From positions 1,984,001 through 2,048,000 of the forward strand of contig CP064987.1 of the NCBI GenBank assembly GCA_016699835.1: a stretch of 64,000 nucleotides of DNA. Reading direction: 5' to 3'. The notes under the pieces were generated by a model. That model worked only from the letters and a program-made list of their open reading frames with translations. It did no database searches and was not told where the DNA came from. Below are positions 1 to 8,777 of the stretch, piece after piece. The translations under genes were made by a program, and so were the position numbers. Positions within the stretch are counted from its first letter, which is position 1. Each line of letters begins with the position of its first letter. The stretch comes from Phycisphaerales bacterium. GTDB lineage: Bacteria > Planctomycetota > Phycisphaerae > Phycisphaerales > UBA1924.

Positions 1-3000
1 ATCGCGGGAACGGGTACGGTGGAACTCAACGGCGGCGGGATCCTGCAGTCGCTGGGGCAGATCTCGGCGGGGTCGCTGCTGCTCCGCGGGTCGGGCGACG
101 CGACCCTCGCGTCGGCGACGAACAACATCGCGACGCTGGCGGCGAACGTGACGGGCAATCTGCTGTATCACGACTCCAATGCCCTGGCGATCGGGACGGT
201 CTCGGGGTTCCAGGGGCTCACGGCGAGTGGGAACATCGACGTGTCGTCAGGTGGAGCGATCGCGGTCGGGAATGTGGTGACGAGCACGGGCGGCGACGTG
301 CTGATCCATGCGGGGCAGTCTGGAGGCGGGAATCTCTCGTTTGGCTCTGGCGTTGCGGTCAGTGGCGATTCGATCACGCTCCGCGCGGGTGATGGCCTCG
401 GCGGGAGCACCGCGGCGTTTGTCGATGCCCGGACCAACGGGCCGATCTTCCGCGGGACGGCGGGGGCGACGAGCAATCCGGCGGCGTTCACGATCCAACA
501 GGACGCGGGGGTGACGAGTTCGCTCTTGCCGCTGGGCTCGCAGTTCGGCGCGGGCTCGCCGACGGGTGTGGCGTATGTCGTGCGCAGCGACGATGGCGCG
601 ATGGTGATCTCGCAGGGCGACTCGTTCCAAGGGGCGGCCCTCACGCTCGATGCGCTGAACGGGCTGAGCGTGGCGACGGCGCTCGACGGCCTGCGATCGT
701 TCACGACGAGCACGGCTCTCACCCTCTCGGGGAGCATCCGGGCGACGACCGGCGGGAGCGTGACGATCAACAGCACGGTGACACTCGCGGGGGACAGCAC
801 GATCTCCGCGGGCGAGTTCGGGTTTGTGACGCTTGGCGACGCGGTGACGGCGAGCGCGTTCGACCTGACGCTCGAGGGCGTGGAGGTCGACTTCCTCGCG
901 GATATCACGGGGACGGGGCGGCTGACGATCCAGCCCGTGGACCCGACACAGACGATCGGCGTGGGGAACATCGGGTCGTCGCCCGAACTGGATCTCTCAC
1001 TTGATGAACTGGCGCATCTGGTCAATGGATTCGAATCGGTGACGATCGGGCGGGCGGATGGGACGGGGACGATCCGGATCGCGCAGGCGATCTCGACGAT
1101 GAATCCGCTCATCTTCCGCACGCCGGGCGGCTTGATCGACGTTGCGTCGGCGATCCGCGCGGACGAGAACGACGCGTTCCTCGCGTTCGTCGGAGCGACG
1201 CTGCTCTCGCAGAACGTCACGACGGCGGGGACGAGCCTGGCGTTCTATGGGCCGGTGACGCTCGGGGCCGATGTCTCGCTGGACACGACGGATTCCGGCG
1301 GCGTCGCCGAGGGCGCGGACATCTTTATCGACGCGCCGCTGAATGCGGACAGCGCGACAAATCGACGGACCCTGACGCTGACTGCAGGGTCGGGCGGCGA
1401 GGTCTCGATTCGCGCGGGTGCCGGCCTGGGGACCGACGGGACGCTCGAGAGCCTGATCGCCTCGGGCGAGATCGTTCGCCTCAGCGGTGTTCGGACCTTT
1501 GGTGCTCAGACGTACAACGGCTTCACGGGGCTCGGCGGCGATATGACAAGCCTCGAGGGCGGCGCGATCACGATCAACGGTTCGGCAGCCGTGGCTCTGG
1601 ACACGACGATCCGAACGGCGGGCCTGGTGGCGGGCGACGACATCGTGATCACGGGCGTCGTGGATTCGGCCGTTTCAGGGAGCGAGGCGGCGCTCTCGCT
1701 CGATGCCGGGGCGGGATCGGTGACGCTCTCGGGCGATGTCGGCGGCAACATGGCGTTGTCGGACTTCAGCGCCACGGGCGCGAGCGTGACGACGCAGAGC
1801 GTCGCGGCGTTGGGCGCGGTGACGTATGGCGGGCCCTCGACGCTCTCGGGGACGATCTCGGGCGACACGGTCGTCTTCAACGAACGCGTCGAGGTGGCTG
1901 GGGCGACAACGGTGAACGGCACGACCTCGGTCACGTTCTCTGACATCGTCGAGTCGGCGACGAACGAGGACCTCACGATCACGAGCGCGGCAACGACGTT
2001 CCTGGGCGAGGTCGGGTCGGATGACGGGCACGAGATCGGGAATCTCACCGTCTCGGGCGGGACGGTGGACATCGCGACACAGTTCATCGAGACACTGAAC
2101 GACCAGTCATATGGCGGGGCGGTGACGCTGAATGCGGATGCGAACCTCAACAGCGCCCTCGGCGGCATCACGATCGAGGGCCCGATCGACTCGGGAAGCG
2201 TGATCCACTCCCTGCGGATGCAGGTCCCCGGCGAGTCGCGATTCGGCGGCGATGTCGGCGTGACCAACGCGCTCTCGACGATCACGATCGTCGGCGGCGG
2301 CACGCTGACGATCGCGGGAACCAGCATCAACACGACGGGGTTCCAGAACTACGACTCGGCGATTGTGCTCGATTCTGATGTGACCCTCGCGGGCGACACG
2401 ATCACCGTGACGGGCGCGATCGATTCGGGGGATCAGGGTGCCAAGGCGCTCATCGTCGATGCCCGCAGCGGCGTCGCGACGCTGGCCGACATGGGCCAGA
2501 CCAACGAACTGTCGTCGGTCGTGGTCTCCGGGGCTGGGGTCTCGCTGCGTGCGGTGCGCACGACGGGGGCCCAGACGTACTCCGGCGAGACGACGCTCAA
2601 CGGCGGCACGCTGAGCAGCACCGGGGCCGGCGAGATCGCGTTCAACTCCGATGTGATCCTCAACGGCGACGCGACGGTGACGACGGCGGGCCTCGCGAGC
2701 ACCGACAGCGTGACCTTCGGCGGGGCGATCGATTCCTTGAACACGTCGCACTCTCTCTCGGTGGGGACGGGCCTTGGTTCGATCACGGTGACGGGCGCCG
2801 TGGGCCGGGGGCAGGACGCGACGGACGCGCCGCTCTCGGACTTCGCGCTCACGGGCGAGACGATCTCGGTCGGTGCCGTGCGCACGACGGGCGTCCAGTC
2901 GTACTCGGGGATGACGACGCTGCATGGCGATCTGGAGAGCACGCTGCTCGGGCCGATTCTTCTCGAGCGCTCGGTGACGCTCGCGGGCGATGTCACGATC

Positions 3001-4887
3001 ACGACCAACGACGGCGAGGTCGCGTTCCTCTCGACGATCGACTCGGACGGGACCGCGCGGAATCTGACGGTGAACACCGGCGGCGGGAGCGTGACGCGGT
3101 TCGCGGGGGACGTGGGGAGCACCAGCCGCCTCGCGACGCTGACGACCAACGCCGACGGCACGACGCAACTCGGCGGCGTGGTGGTCCGCACGACGACCTC
3201 GCAGACCTACAACGACGCCGTGGTCCTCGCCGGCCCGACGACGCGGATCGAGGGACCGACGGTCACGTTCCTCGGCAACATCGACTCGGATTCGAGCCTC
3301 ACGCCACGCGCACTCATCGTGAACACCGCGGCGACGACGCCCGGAACGGCGACGCTCGCGGGGAACGTGGGGAGCACCGCGGCGCTGCGTCAACTCAGCG
3401 TGACGGGGACCGGTCGGGCGCGGATCGGGGGCGACGTGACCGCGACCGAGGGAATCACGTTCGAGGGGCCGGTGCGGCTGCTGGGCTCGTCGATCATGAA
3501 CGCCGGGACGGGCGGGATCTGGTTCCGCGCGACGGTGGACACAGAGGACTCCTTCGCGCCGGCGCCGCTCACGCTGCTGTCCACCATGGTCGCGACGGCC
3601 GACAACACGCCGTTCCGCTTCGGCGGGAGCATCGGCGCGACCAACGCGCTCGCCTCGCTCTCGATCGGGTCGGACATCGGGAACTCGGCCCAGGCGGCGA
3701 CGATCGTCTTCACCGATTCGTTCGACTCGACGGGACGCATCACGAGCGGGACGGTCGCCGCGACCGACTCGTTCCTGATCCGGACCTCGGGCGACTTCAC
3801 GATGGGACGCGGGCAGAGGCTCACGTCGTTCGGGCGACTCAACATCCAATCGGGGGGGACGGCACGACTCGGTGATCTCACGTCGTTCGCGGACATCACG
3901 GTGACGGCGAACGCGATCGTGCTGCAACTGCGCCCGGCCGGGTCCATCCTCGACAACTTCTTCCAGACGCCCGACCAACTCCTCCCGGATTCGGGACTGG
4001 ACATCGTCGCCGCGGGCGCGATCAACTTCAATCAGGTCCCGACGACGACGGGCACGGGCGGACCGGCGTCCTTCGCCAACAACAGTGGGTTCGCGCCGGC
4101 GAATCTCTCGGGGTTCGCCTTCCGCCAGTTCCCGGGCGGCGTGATTCGCAACCTCTTTGTGGATACTCGCGCCGGCGGCAGTGGGTTCCTCCTCCCCCTC
4201 GACCTGAAGGCCGAGGGTCCGTCGTCGTCGTTGTTGGCGACCTCGCTCGCGAGCGCGATCCCCGGCGGGCTCGAGGAGTTTGGCTCGGTCGGGCAGCCGG
4301 TGGTCATCACCAGTTCGCTCGAGGAGCCGCTGAGCGAGATGGGACTCACGACGCGTGAGATGTCGGCGGACGACGCGATCGAGTTCCTCGTCGGGACGCG
4401 GATCTATGGCGACTCGGGGCTGGGGATGTCAGGCACGGACATCTCGACGCGCCGGCTTGTGCCCCGCGCGGTCGAGCGAGCGCTCGAGTCGTATCGCTCG
4501 CTGGTCTTCGCGCCGGCGATCGACGACAAGGGGAACCCGATCCTCGACGAGAATGGCAAGGCGGTGCTGATCAAACAGACCGACCGCATCAAGGACACTC
4601 TGGCCGAGGCGTGGGAGGGGTACAAGGCCAAGGTGCCCAAGTCCGACGGGCTTGGGTTCCGGGCGTACCTCGAGACGACGGGGGCCTTGGCTTCGCCTTC
4701 CGAAGTGGCGTCGTTGGAGTATCTCACGCGACTGCGCGAGGTGCTCGACAACATCGACGCGCTCGGGTTGTCGCCGTATGAGTCGTCGATCCCCAAGAGC
4801 AAGCTGCTGGGGTCGGTGAAGCCGGGCGATATGACCGATCGGGACATGCGCCAGGCGATCTACGGGGCGATCGTCCAGATCCAGTAG
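1..4887 (+). CDS. Filamentous-haemagglutinin-like giant beta-repeat surface protein (5' truncated by window)
   Basis: The frame is open to the first base of the window, so the gene starts upstream and only its last ~1,628 codons are seen. The protein is almost entirely Gly/Thr/Ser/Ala/Asp/Val-rich beta-strand sequence, as in secreted beta-helical adhesins of the filamentous-haemagglutinin / two-partner-secretion type. A degenerate unit with the core V-R-T-T-G-x-Q-x-Y, followed by V-T-L-A-G-D and G-x-I-D-S, recurs about every 80-110 residues between roughly nt 1,490 and 3,500. After nt ~4,300 the composition changes: the last ~190 residues are charged and helix-prone and look like a separate C-terminal domain. 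No TpsB-type transporter, autotransporter barrel, PEP-CTERM or LPXTG tail is visible. The cell-surface location is inferred from the repeat class; ligand and function are unknown. Confidence 0.8.
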   Translation: MAGTGTVELNGGGILQSLGQISAGSLLLRGSGDATLASATNNIATLAANVTGNLLYHDSNALAIGTVSGFQGLTASGNIDVSSGGAIAVGNVVTSTGGDVLIHAGQSGGGNLSFGSGVAVSGDSITLRAGDGLGGSTAAFVDARTNGPIFRGTAGATSNPAAFTIQQDAGVTSSLLPLGSQFGAGSPTGVAYVVRSDDGAMVISQGDSFQGAALTLDALNGLSVATALDGLRSFTTSTALTLSGSIRATTGGSVTINSTVTLAGDSTISAGEFGFVTLGDAVTASAFDLTLEGVEVDFLADITGTGRLTIQPVDPTQTIGVGNIGSSPELDLSLDELAHLVNGFESVTIGRADGTGTIRIAQAISTMNPLIFRTPGGLIDVASAIRADENDAFLAFVGATLLSQNVTTAGTSLAFYGPVTLGADVSLDTTDSGGVAEGADIFIDAPLNADSATNRRTLTLTAGSGGEVSIRAGAGLGTDGTLESLIASGEIVRLSGVRTFGAQTYNGFTGLGGDMTSLEGGAITINGSAAVALDTTIRTAGLVAGDDIVITGVVDSAVSGSEAALSLDAGAGSVTLSGDVGGNMALSDFSATGASVTTQSVAALGAVTYGGPSTLSGTISGDTVVFNERVEVAGATTVNGTTSVTFSDIVESATNEDLTITSAATTFLGEVGSDDGHEIGNLTVSGGTVDIATQFIETLNDQSYGGAVTLNADANLNSALGGITIEGPIDSGSVIHSLRMQVPGESRFGGDVGVTNALSTITIVGGGTLTIAGTSINTTGFQNYDSAIVLDSDVTLAGDTITVTGAIDSGDQGAKALIVDARSGVATLADMGQTNELSSVVVSGAGVSLRAVRTTGAQTYSGETTLNGGTLSSTGAGEIAFNSDVILNGDATVTTAGLASTDSVTFGGAIDSLNTSHSLSVGTGLGSITVTGAVGRGQDATDAPLSDFALTGETISVGAVRTTGVQSYSGMTTLHGDLESTLLGPILLERSVTLAGDVTITTNDGEVAFLSTIDSDGTARNLTVNTGGGSVTRFAGDVGSTSRLATLTTNADGTTQLGGVVVRTTTSQTYNDAVVLAGPTTRIEGPTVTFLGNIDSDSSLTPRALIVNTAATTPGTATLAGNVGSTAALRQLSVTGTGRARIGGDVTATEGITFEGPVRLLGSSIMNAGTGGIWFRATVDTEDSFAPAPLTLLSTMVATADNTPFRFGGSIGATNALASLSIGSDIGNSAQAATIVFTDSFDSTGRITSGTVAATDSFLIRTSGDFTMGRGQRLTSFGRLNIQSGGTARLGDLTSFADITVTANAIVLQLRPAGSILDNFFQTPDQLLPDSGLDIVAAGAINFNQVPTTTGTGGPASFANNSGFAPANLSGFAFRQFPGGVIRNLFVDTRAGGSGFLLPLDLKAEGPSSSLLATSLASAIPGGLEEFGSVGQPVVITSSLEEPLSEMGLTTREMSADDAIEFLVGTRIYGDSGLGMSGTDISTRRLVPRAVERALESYRSLVFAPAIDDKGNPILDENGKAVLIKQTDRIKDTLAEAWEGYKAKVPKSDGLGFRAYLETTGALASPSEVASLEYLTRLREVLDNIDALGLSPYESSIPKSKLLGSVKPGDMTDRDMRQAIYGAIVQIQ

Positions 4888-5039
4888 GCGACGTTCGGAA
4901 GTGCAGGTCCGAGAAGATTGTGTCTCGGGCGCGATGGGTGCCGTTGTCGCCCAACCCATTGCTACGGGAGCATTTGTTAGTGATTGCTTGCAAATTGTGA
5001 AACTCGGCTAAGTTTGTGCCGTCTAACATGATGCCGAGT

Positions 5040-5165
5040 CCCGGTCGGTTCTCGTCCGATGCGAGCCGGGCAGGTCGGGTGTGTTGCCCGACTGGAGACG
5101 TGATCGGGTTCGGCCACGCGAGTTCCCGGCCTTGGGGTGAGCACCCCGAGGCCGATCTTCGGATC
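5040..5165 (+). promoter_or_regulatory. Hairpin-rich leader upstream of the LpoB-like gene
   Basis: The 301-nt gap 4888-5188 holds no convincing gene. It contains a locally AT-rich patch (about 4975-5030) that could carry a promoter, although no clean -35/-10 pair is visible. It is followed by consecutive inverted repeats: CCCGG/CCGGG (5040-5044 with 5066-5070), GTCGGG/CCCGAC (5074-5079 with 5087-5092), a 12-bp stem with one G-T pair (5128-5139 with 5142-5153), and GATC-TTCG-GATC (5154-5165), a stable UUCG-type tetraloop. None is followed by a U tract, so they look like a folded leader rather than a terminator. No known riboswitch class was recognised. Confidence 0.4.
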
Positions 5166-5188
5166 TAAAGCAAAGTGGGAGGATGGTC

Positions 5189-5812
5189 ATGCGTCAGTCA
5201 TTGATCCTCGGCGGAGTGGGTGTCCTGGTGGCGGGTTTGTTCGCGGGGTGCAATGCGCCGCCACGGGGTGAGCAGAGCAACCGGGTGGAGATCACGCAGA
5301 CGACCCGGGGCGAGTTGGGCTCGCGCCTGGTCACCACGACCGAACTCTCCGAGTTCCGCGACCAGGTGGTCCAGCAACTGACGGCGGACCTCAAGGAGGT
5401 TCCCGAACTCAACGTGAATCGCGTCTCGGTCGTCTTCGGCGACCTCGAGAACAAGACGGGGATCGTCCCGACGCAGGACTTCGAGGCCTTCCGCAGCAGC
5501 ATCCGGGCGCAGTTGATGCAGTCGCGCACGGTGCTCCAGAACATCCGGTTCGTGCGCGATCGCCAGTCGGCCGAGGCGCTCATGCGCCGGGAATCGCCCT
5601 CGGGCTCGGACATCCTCCAGGAAGGCTCGCGGTCCACGGTCGCGGCCCTCAACCCGGAGTTCACGTACTTCCTGAACGGCGAGATGTACCGCGTCTCTCG
5701 CGGCGGCGACTCAACGCAGTTGTACTCGATGTCATTCAATCTCCAGAATATGGCCACGGGCGAACTCGTCTGGTCGAGCGCGCCCTACGAGAGCAAGCGC
5801 GTCCTGCGGTGA
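5189..5812 (+). CDS. LpoB-like outer-membrane lipoprotein (PBP-activator family)
   Basis: This 207-residue protein has a lipoprotein signal with lipobox LFAGC, putting the lipidated cysteine at residue 21. The body carries the pattern of LpoB/YcfM-type proteins (PF13036): a beta strand reading VVFGDLENKTG, a helix in which the protein is addressed to a short query name (FRSSIRAQLMQ), and an ending in TGELVWSS. In enterobacteria LpoB reaches through peptidoglycan to activate PBP1b; that role here is only inferred. The ATG at 5183 abuts the GGGAGG sequence (5177-5182), whereas the in-frame ATG at 5189 sits 6 nt from it, so 5189 is chosen. It is the first gene of a five-gene lipoprotein and secreted-protein run. 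Confidence 0.75.
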   Translation: MRQSLILGGVGVLVAGLFAGCNAPPRGEQSNRVEITQTTRGELGSRLVTTTELSEFRDQVVQQLTADLKEVPELNVNRVSVVFGDLENKTGIVPTQDFEAFRSSIRAQLMQSRTVLQNIRFVRDRQSAEALMRRESPSGSDILQEGSRSTVAALNPEFTYFLNGEMYRVSRGGDSTQLYSMSFNLQNMATGELVWSSAPYESKRVLR

Positions 5813-5846
5813 CCGGTCTATTCGGGCCACGAACGGAGGTCTCGCG

Positions 5847-6410
5847 ATGGGCGCGGCGAGGAGGCTCGTGGGGGTGGTGTGTGCGACGCTGCTGCTGGGC
5901 GCGTGCGCGAGCGCGCCGCCCAAGTCGTCTCGTCTGACCGTCGATGACCTCGAGGCGACGACGACGGAGATCGCGCAGCGGCTGTCGTCGAGCGACTGGC
6001 TCTCGTCGCGCACGCCCGAGAGCCCGCCGGTGGTGATCGCGATCGACAAGGTGCAGAACCTGACGTCGGACCTGATCCCCTCGAGCGAGCAGTGGTGGAT
6101 GATGGCTCGCCTTCGCGACGGGCTGAATGTCTCCGCGCTGCGGCGAGATCGCAACGTGCGATTCGTGATTCCGCAGGAATACCTGAAGGACGCGATCGAG
6201 GCGGGCCGGTTGCCGCCGGAGACGGGCGAGCAGCGTCAGCCGACGCACGCGATGGAGGGGACGTTCCGCTCGCTGACGCGGACCGCGGGCAAGGACCGGA
6301 CCGACGCGTACATGTTCGAGACGCGGATCACGGAGATCCAGACGGGCGAGCAGGTGGCGCAGGAGAACTTCGAGTTCAAGCGGATCGCGTTCGGGCGGGC
6401 GTACGACTAA
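5847..6410 (+). CDS. Second LpoB-like lipoprotein
   Basis: This protein of 187 residues has a short positively charged N-terminus, a hydrophobic core and lipobox LLGAC, with lipidated Cys20. It follows the preceding LpoB-like gene by 34 nt with SD GGAGG 6-7 nt before the ATG. The body has the same architecture: a VVIAIDKVQNLTSD strand (compare FGDLENKTG in its neighbour), a helix with paired tryptophans, a VRFVIP strand and a final strand describing an activity level (TGEQVAQENFEFK). It is therefore probably a diverged paralogue. A pair of LpoB-like genes next to YcfL- and COG3014-like genes suggests a joint envelope function. No enzyme motif is present. Confidence 0.65.
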   Translation: MGAARRLVGVVCATLLLGACASAPPKSSRLTVDDLEATTTEIAQRLSSSDWLSSRTPESPPVVIAIDKVQNLTSDLIPSSEQWWMMARLRDGLNVSALRRDRNVRFVIPQEYLKDAIEAGRLPPETGEQRQPTHAMEGTFRSLTRTAGKDRTDAYMFETRITEIQTGEQVAQENFEFKRIAFGRAYD

Positions 6411-6492
6411 GCGTCACGCGTGGTCCGAGGCGGCATGAGTCTGGTGCACAGGCGAGACGCCTGGGCCACGTGCGAGAGGGAGTTGTGATCTC

Positions 6493-8226
6493 GTGGATGC
6501 GATGACGGGCACACGCCGAGGGTTGGCTGGCTGGCGCAGTAGGCGAGCGGCCGTGATCGGCGTGGCGTTGGGCGCGGGTGTGCTCCTCGGCGGCTGCGCG
6601 GGCGGTCGGAGCGTGTCGGCGGGGTCTCGGCCGTTTGAGTTTGGGGACTTTGCGCGGGCGCGGTCGCTGTTCGTGAAGGAGATCTCGAACGACCGATCGG
6701 ATCGGGACTACATCCTGTCGCGGATGCGCGCGCAGATCGCGACGCTCGCCGATGGCTATCCGCAAGGGGCCGAGGAACTCTCGAATCAGGCGTTCGACCT
6801 GCTGCGGACGCAGGGTCTCAACGCGGACAAGACGACGACGGCGGTGGTGCTGCACGAGGGCGTGAAGACCTGGAAGGGTGAGCCGTTCGAGCAGGCGTTG
6901 TCGTACACGTACATAGCCGTGCAGAAGGCGATGCTGGGGGAATGGGACAACGCGCGGGCGGCGGCGGGGTCGTCGCTCTTTCTGCTCAAGGACTTTGCCG
7001 ACAACGAGAAGCCCGGCGAGAACCCGTCGTCGCTCGAACTCGCCCAGCGCGCGCAATCGAAAGGCGAGGAGTACCTCGACAAGGGGTACGTCCCGATCCG
7101 CACGGACTTCGCGCTTGGGTACATGCTCAGCGGCGTGGCGAGCAAGGCGATGGGGCGCGAGGACGAGGCCCGCGACAACTTCAACGCGGCGAGCGAGGTG
7201 AACGCGGGGCTGATCCCGCTGGCCGAGGCGCTCACATCGGACGGGTACAACACGCTCTTCGTGGTGGACTTCGGGATGGGCCCGAAGAAGGTCTCGTATG
7301 GGCCCGACAACGCGCTGGCGCGGTTCATGCCTCGGACGCAGAGCGACGATCGCGGGATCAGCGCGATGGTGGTGGGGGCGGGCGGCGCGGTGCAGGGCCC
7401 GCAGATCGGGCCGTTCCCGCCGGTGTGTGACGTGAACCAGATGGCGCAGAGCCACTTGTGGAACAACCTCGAGGACGTGCGGATCGCCAAGAGCCAGATC
7501 GGGAGCGCGCTGATGACGGCGGGGCTGGTCGTCGCGGGGACGGCGAACAGCCACAACAGCGACGCGCGCGCGAACCAGCAGATCATCGGGCTGGGGATGG
7601 CCATCATCGGCGGATTGCTGCGAGCCGGGGCGGCGGCGGACACGCGCTCGCTGGATGTCCTGCCCCAGCGGGTGTACCTGATTCCGGTGCGGATCGACGA
7701 GCCCGACACGATCGTGCGGCTGTCATTGGGCGCGATGGAGCGGATGGTGCTCCCCGCGATGTCGCCGCCGAGGGAGGATCGGAGGATCCAACTGCGGTAT
7801 GTCCGGCTCGCGGAGCGCACGCCTCGGGAGATGGCCGGCGAGGTGCTGTACGCGAACGACCAGTGTCGCGCGCGCGTTGAGGGCGATGACCTGCCCTACA
7901 TCCTGGGCGGGCGCTGCGTTCGGCATCCGTCGCTGGAGGTGCTGACGCGATATCAGCAGGGCGGCTGGCTGGCGGGCATGACGGTGGTCGATCTCGAGAA
8001 TCTGTATCGCGAGGAGGGGATCACGCTGACGGCGGAGGACGCGCATGGCATGCCGGGCGTGCACATCCTGATGGGCGGGACGACGCTGGTGGAGCCGCTG
8101 GCGGGGACGGTGGGGTATGTGGAGGCGTTCACGCGGCCTCACTCGGCGTATCGCCCGAAGTCGGATCGTGTTCGGGAGTTCTCGAAGGAGATCGCGGCGG
8201 AGTTGGAGCGTCGGCGGGCGGATTGA
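6493..8226 (+). CDS. COG3014-like TPR-type lipoprotein
   Basis: 577 residues. A long basic N-terminus precedes lipobox LLGGC (lipidated Cys35). Residues ~45-270 are helical and resemble the COG3014 family of uncharacterised lipoproteins, including a YTYIAVQKAMLGEWDNARAA segment of TPR character and a later LGYMLSGVASKAMGREDEA repeat. Around residues 335-385 there is a Gly/Ala-rich hydrophobic stretch (IGSALMTAGLVVAGT, IIGLGMAIIGGLL). In gammaproteobacteria COG3014 genes are found next to lpoB and ycfL, and the same neighbours appear here, which supports the call. Start GTG 6493 follows GAGGGAG by about 10 nt; an in-frame ATG lies at 6502. Biochemical function is unknown. Confidence 0.65.
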   Translation: MDAMTGTRRGLAGWRSRRAAVIGVALGAGVLLGGCAGGRSVSAGSRPFEFGDFARARSLFVKEISNDRSDRDYILSRMRAQIATLADGYPQGAEELSNQAFDLLRTQGLNADKTTTAVVLHEGVKTWKGEPFEQALSYTYIAVQKAMLGEWDNARAAAGSSLFLLKDFADNEKPGENPSSLELAQRAQSKGEEYLDKGYVPIRTDFALGYMLSGVASKAMGREDEARDNFNAASEVNAGLIPLAEALTSDGYNTLFVVDFGMGPKKVSYGPDNALARFMPRTQSDDRGISAMVVGAGGAVQGPQIGPFPPVCDVNQMAQSHLWNNLEDVRIAKSQIGSALMTAGLVVAGTANSHNSDARANQQIIGLGMAIIGGLLRAGAAADTRSLDVLPQRVYLIPVRIDEPDTIVRLSLGAMERMVLPAMSPPREDRRIQLRYVRLAERTPREMAGEVLYANDQCRARVEGDDLPYILGGRCVRHPSLEVLTRYQQGGWLAGMTVVDLENLYREEGITLTAEDAHGMPGVHILMGGTTLVEPLAGTVGYVEAFTRPHSAYRPKSDRVREFSKEIAAELERRRAD

Positions 8227-8302
8227 TTGTGGAACAGAGACGACGGGATGGCGTCTGAGTAGTATCTACTAACAGAGCGGCTTGGCCGCGGGAGTGTGAG
8301 CG

Positions 8303-8758
8303 ATGAACCAGGTGACGAGCGGGGCGGTTGGACTGGCGGGCAAGTTGGGAGTGTTGGCGTTGGTGGCGATGGGGTGCGTGATGCTCGGCGCGTGCCGAGG
8401 GGAGCCGATCTATCCGCCGGCGGCCCGCGTGGATCCGACCATCCACCAGGGGTATCCGGCGGTGACGGTGGAGCCGGCGCTGCAGAAGTATGTTGTCGTG
8501 GCCGAGCCTGTGGTGCAGGGCGAGGACGTGAAGACGGTGACGGTGCCTGTGCGTCTGATCAACAAGCACAACTATCCGATTAACATTCAGTACAAGTTCA
8601 CGTTCACGGACAAGGACGGCGCCCCGCTGCGGACGCAGCCGGGGTGGGTGTACATCGTGCTCGAGCCGGGCATGCGTCGCGATTTGACGGGCACGGCCCT
8701 CGACAACACGGCGGAGAACTGGCAACTGGAGATCCGCTCGGCGCGCGGGGCGGGCTGA
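8303..8758 (+). CDS. YcfL-like lipoprotein (DUF1425)
   Basis: This small lipoprotein of 151 residues has lipobox MLGAC with lipidated Cys31. The mature part looks like the immunoglobulin-like YcfL fold: VPVRLINKHNYPINIQYKF, then FTDKDGAPL, then a strand ending PGMRRDLTG and a closing WQLEIRSA strand. YcfL-family proteins typically sit next to lpoB in gammaproteobacteria, as here; their function is not established. The ATG is preceded by GGGAG about 8 nt upstream. It lies 76 nt after the COG3014-like gene and 19 nt before the next gene, consistent with one operon. Confidence 0.7.
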   Translation: MNQVTSGAVGLAGKLGVLALVAMGCVMLGACRGEPIYPPAARVDPTIHQGYPAVTVEPALQKYVVVAEPVVQGEDVKTVTVPVRLINKHNYPINIQYKFTFTDKDGAPLRTQPGWVYIVLEPGMRRDLTGTALDNTAENWQLEIRSARGAG

Positions 8759-8777
8759 ACACGAAGGGGGAATGACG

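Noticed and set aside
2107..3978. A 623-codon open frame on the minus strand inside the adhesin-like gene
   Set aside because: The product is almost all Arg, Asp, His and Pro, as expected when a GC-rich repeat gene is read antisense; no start signal or domain.
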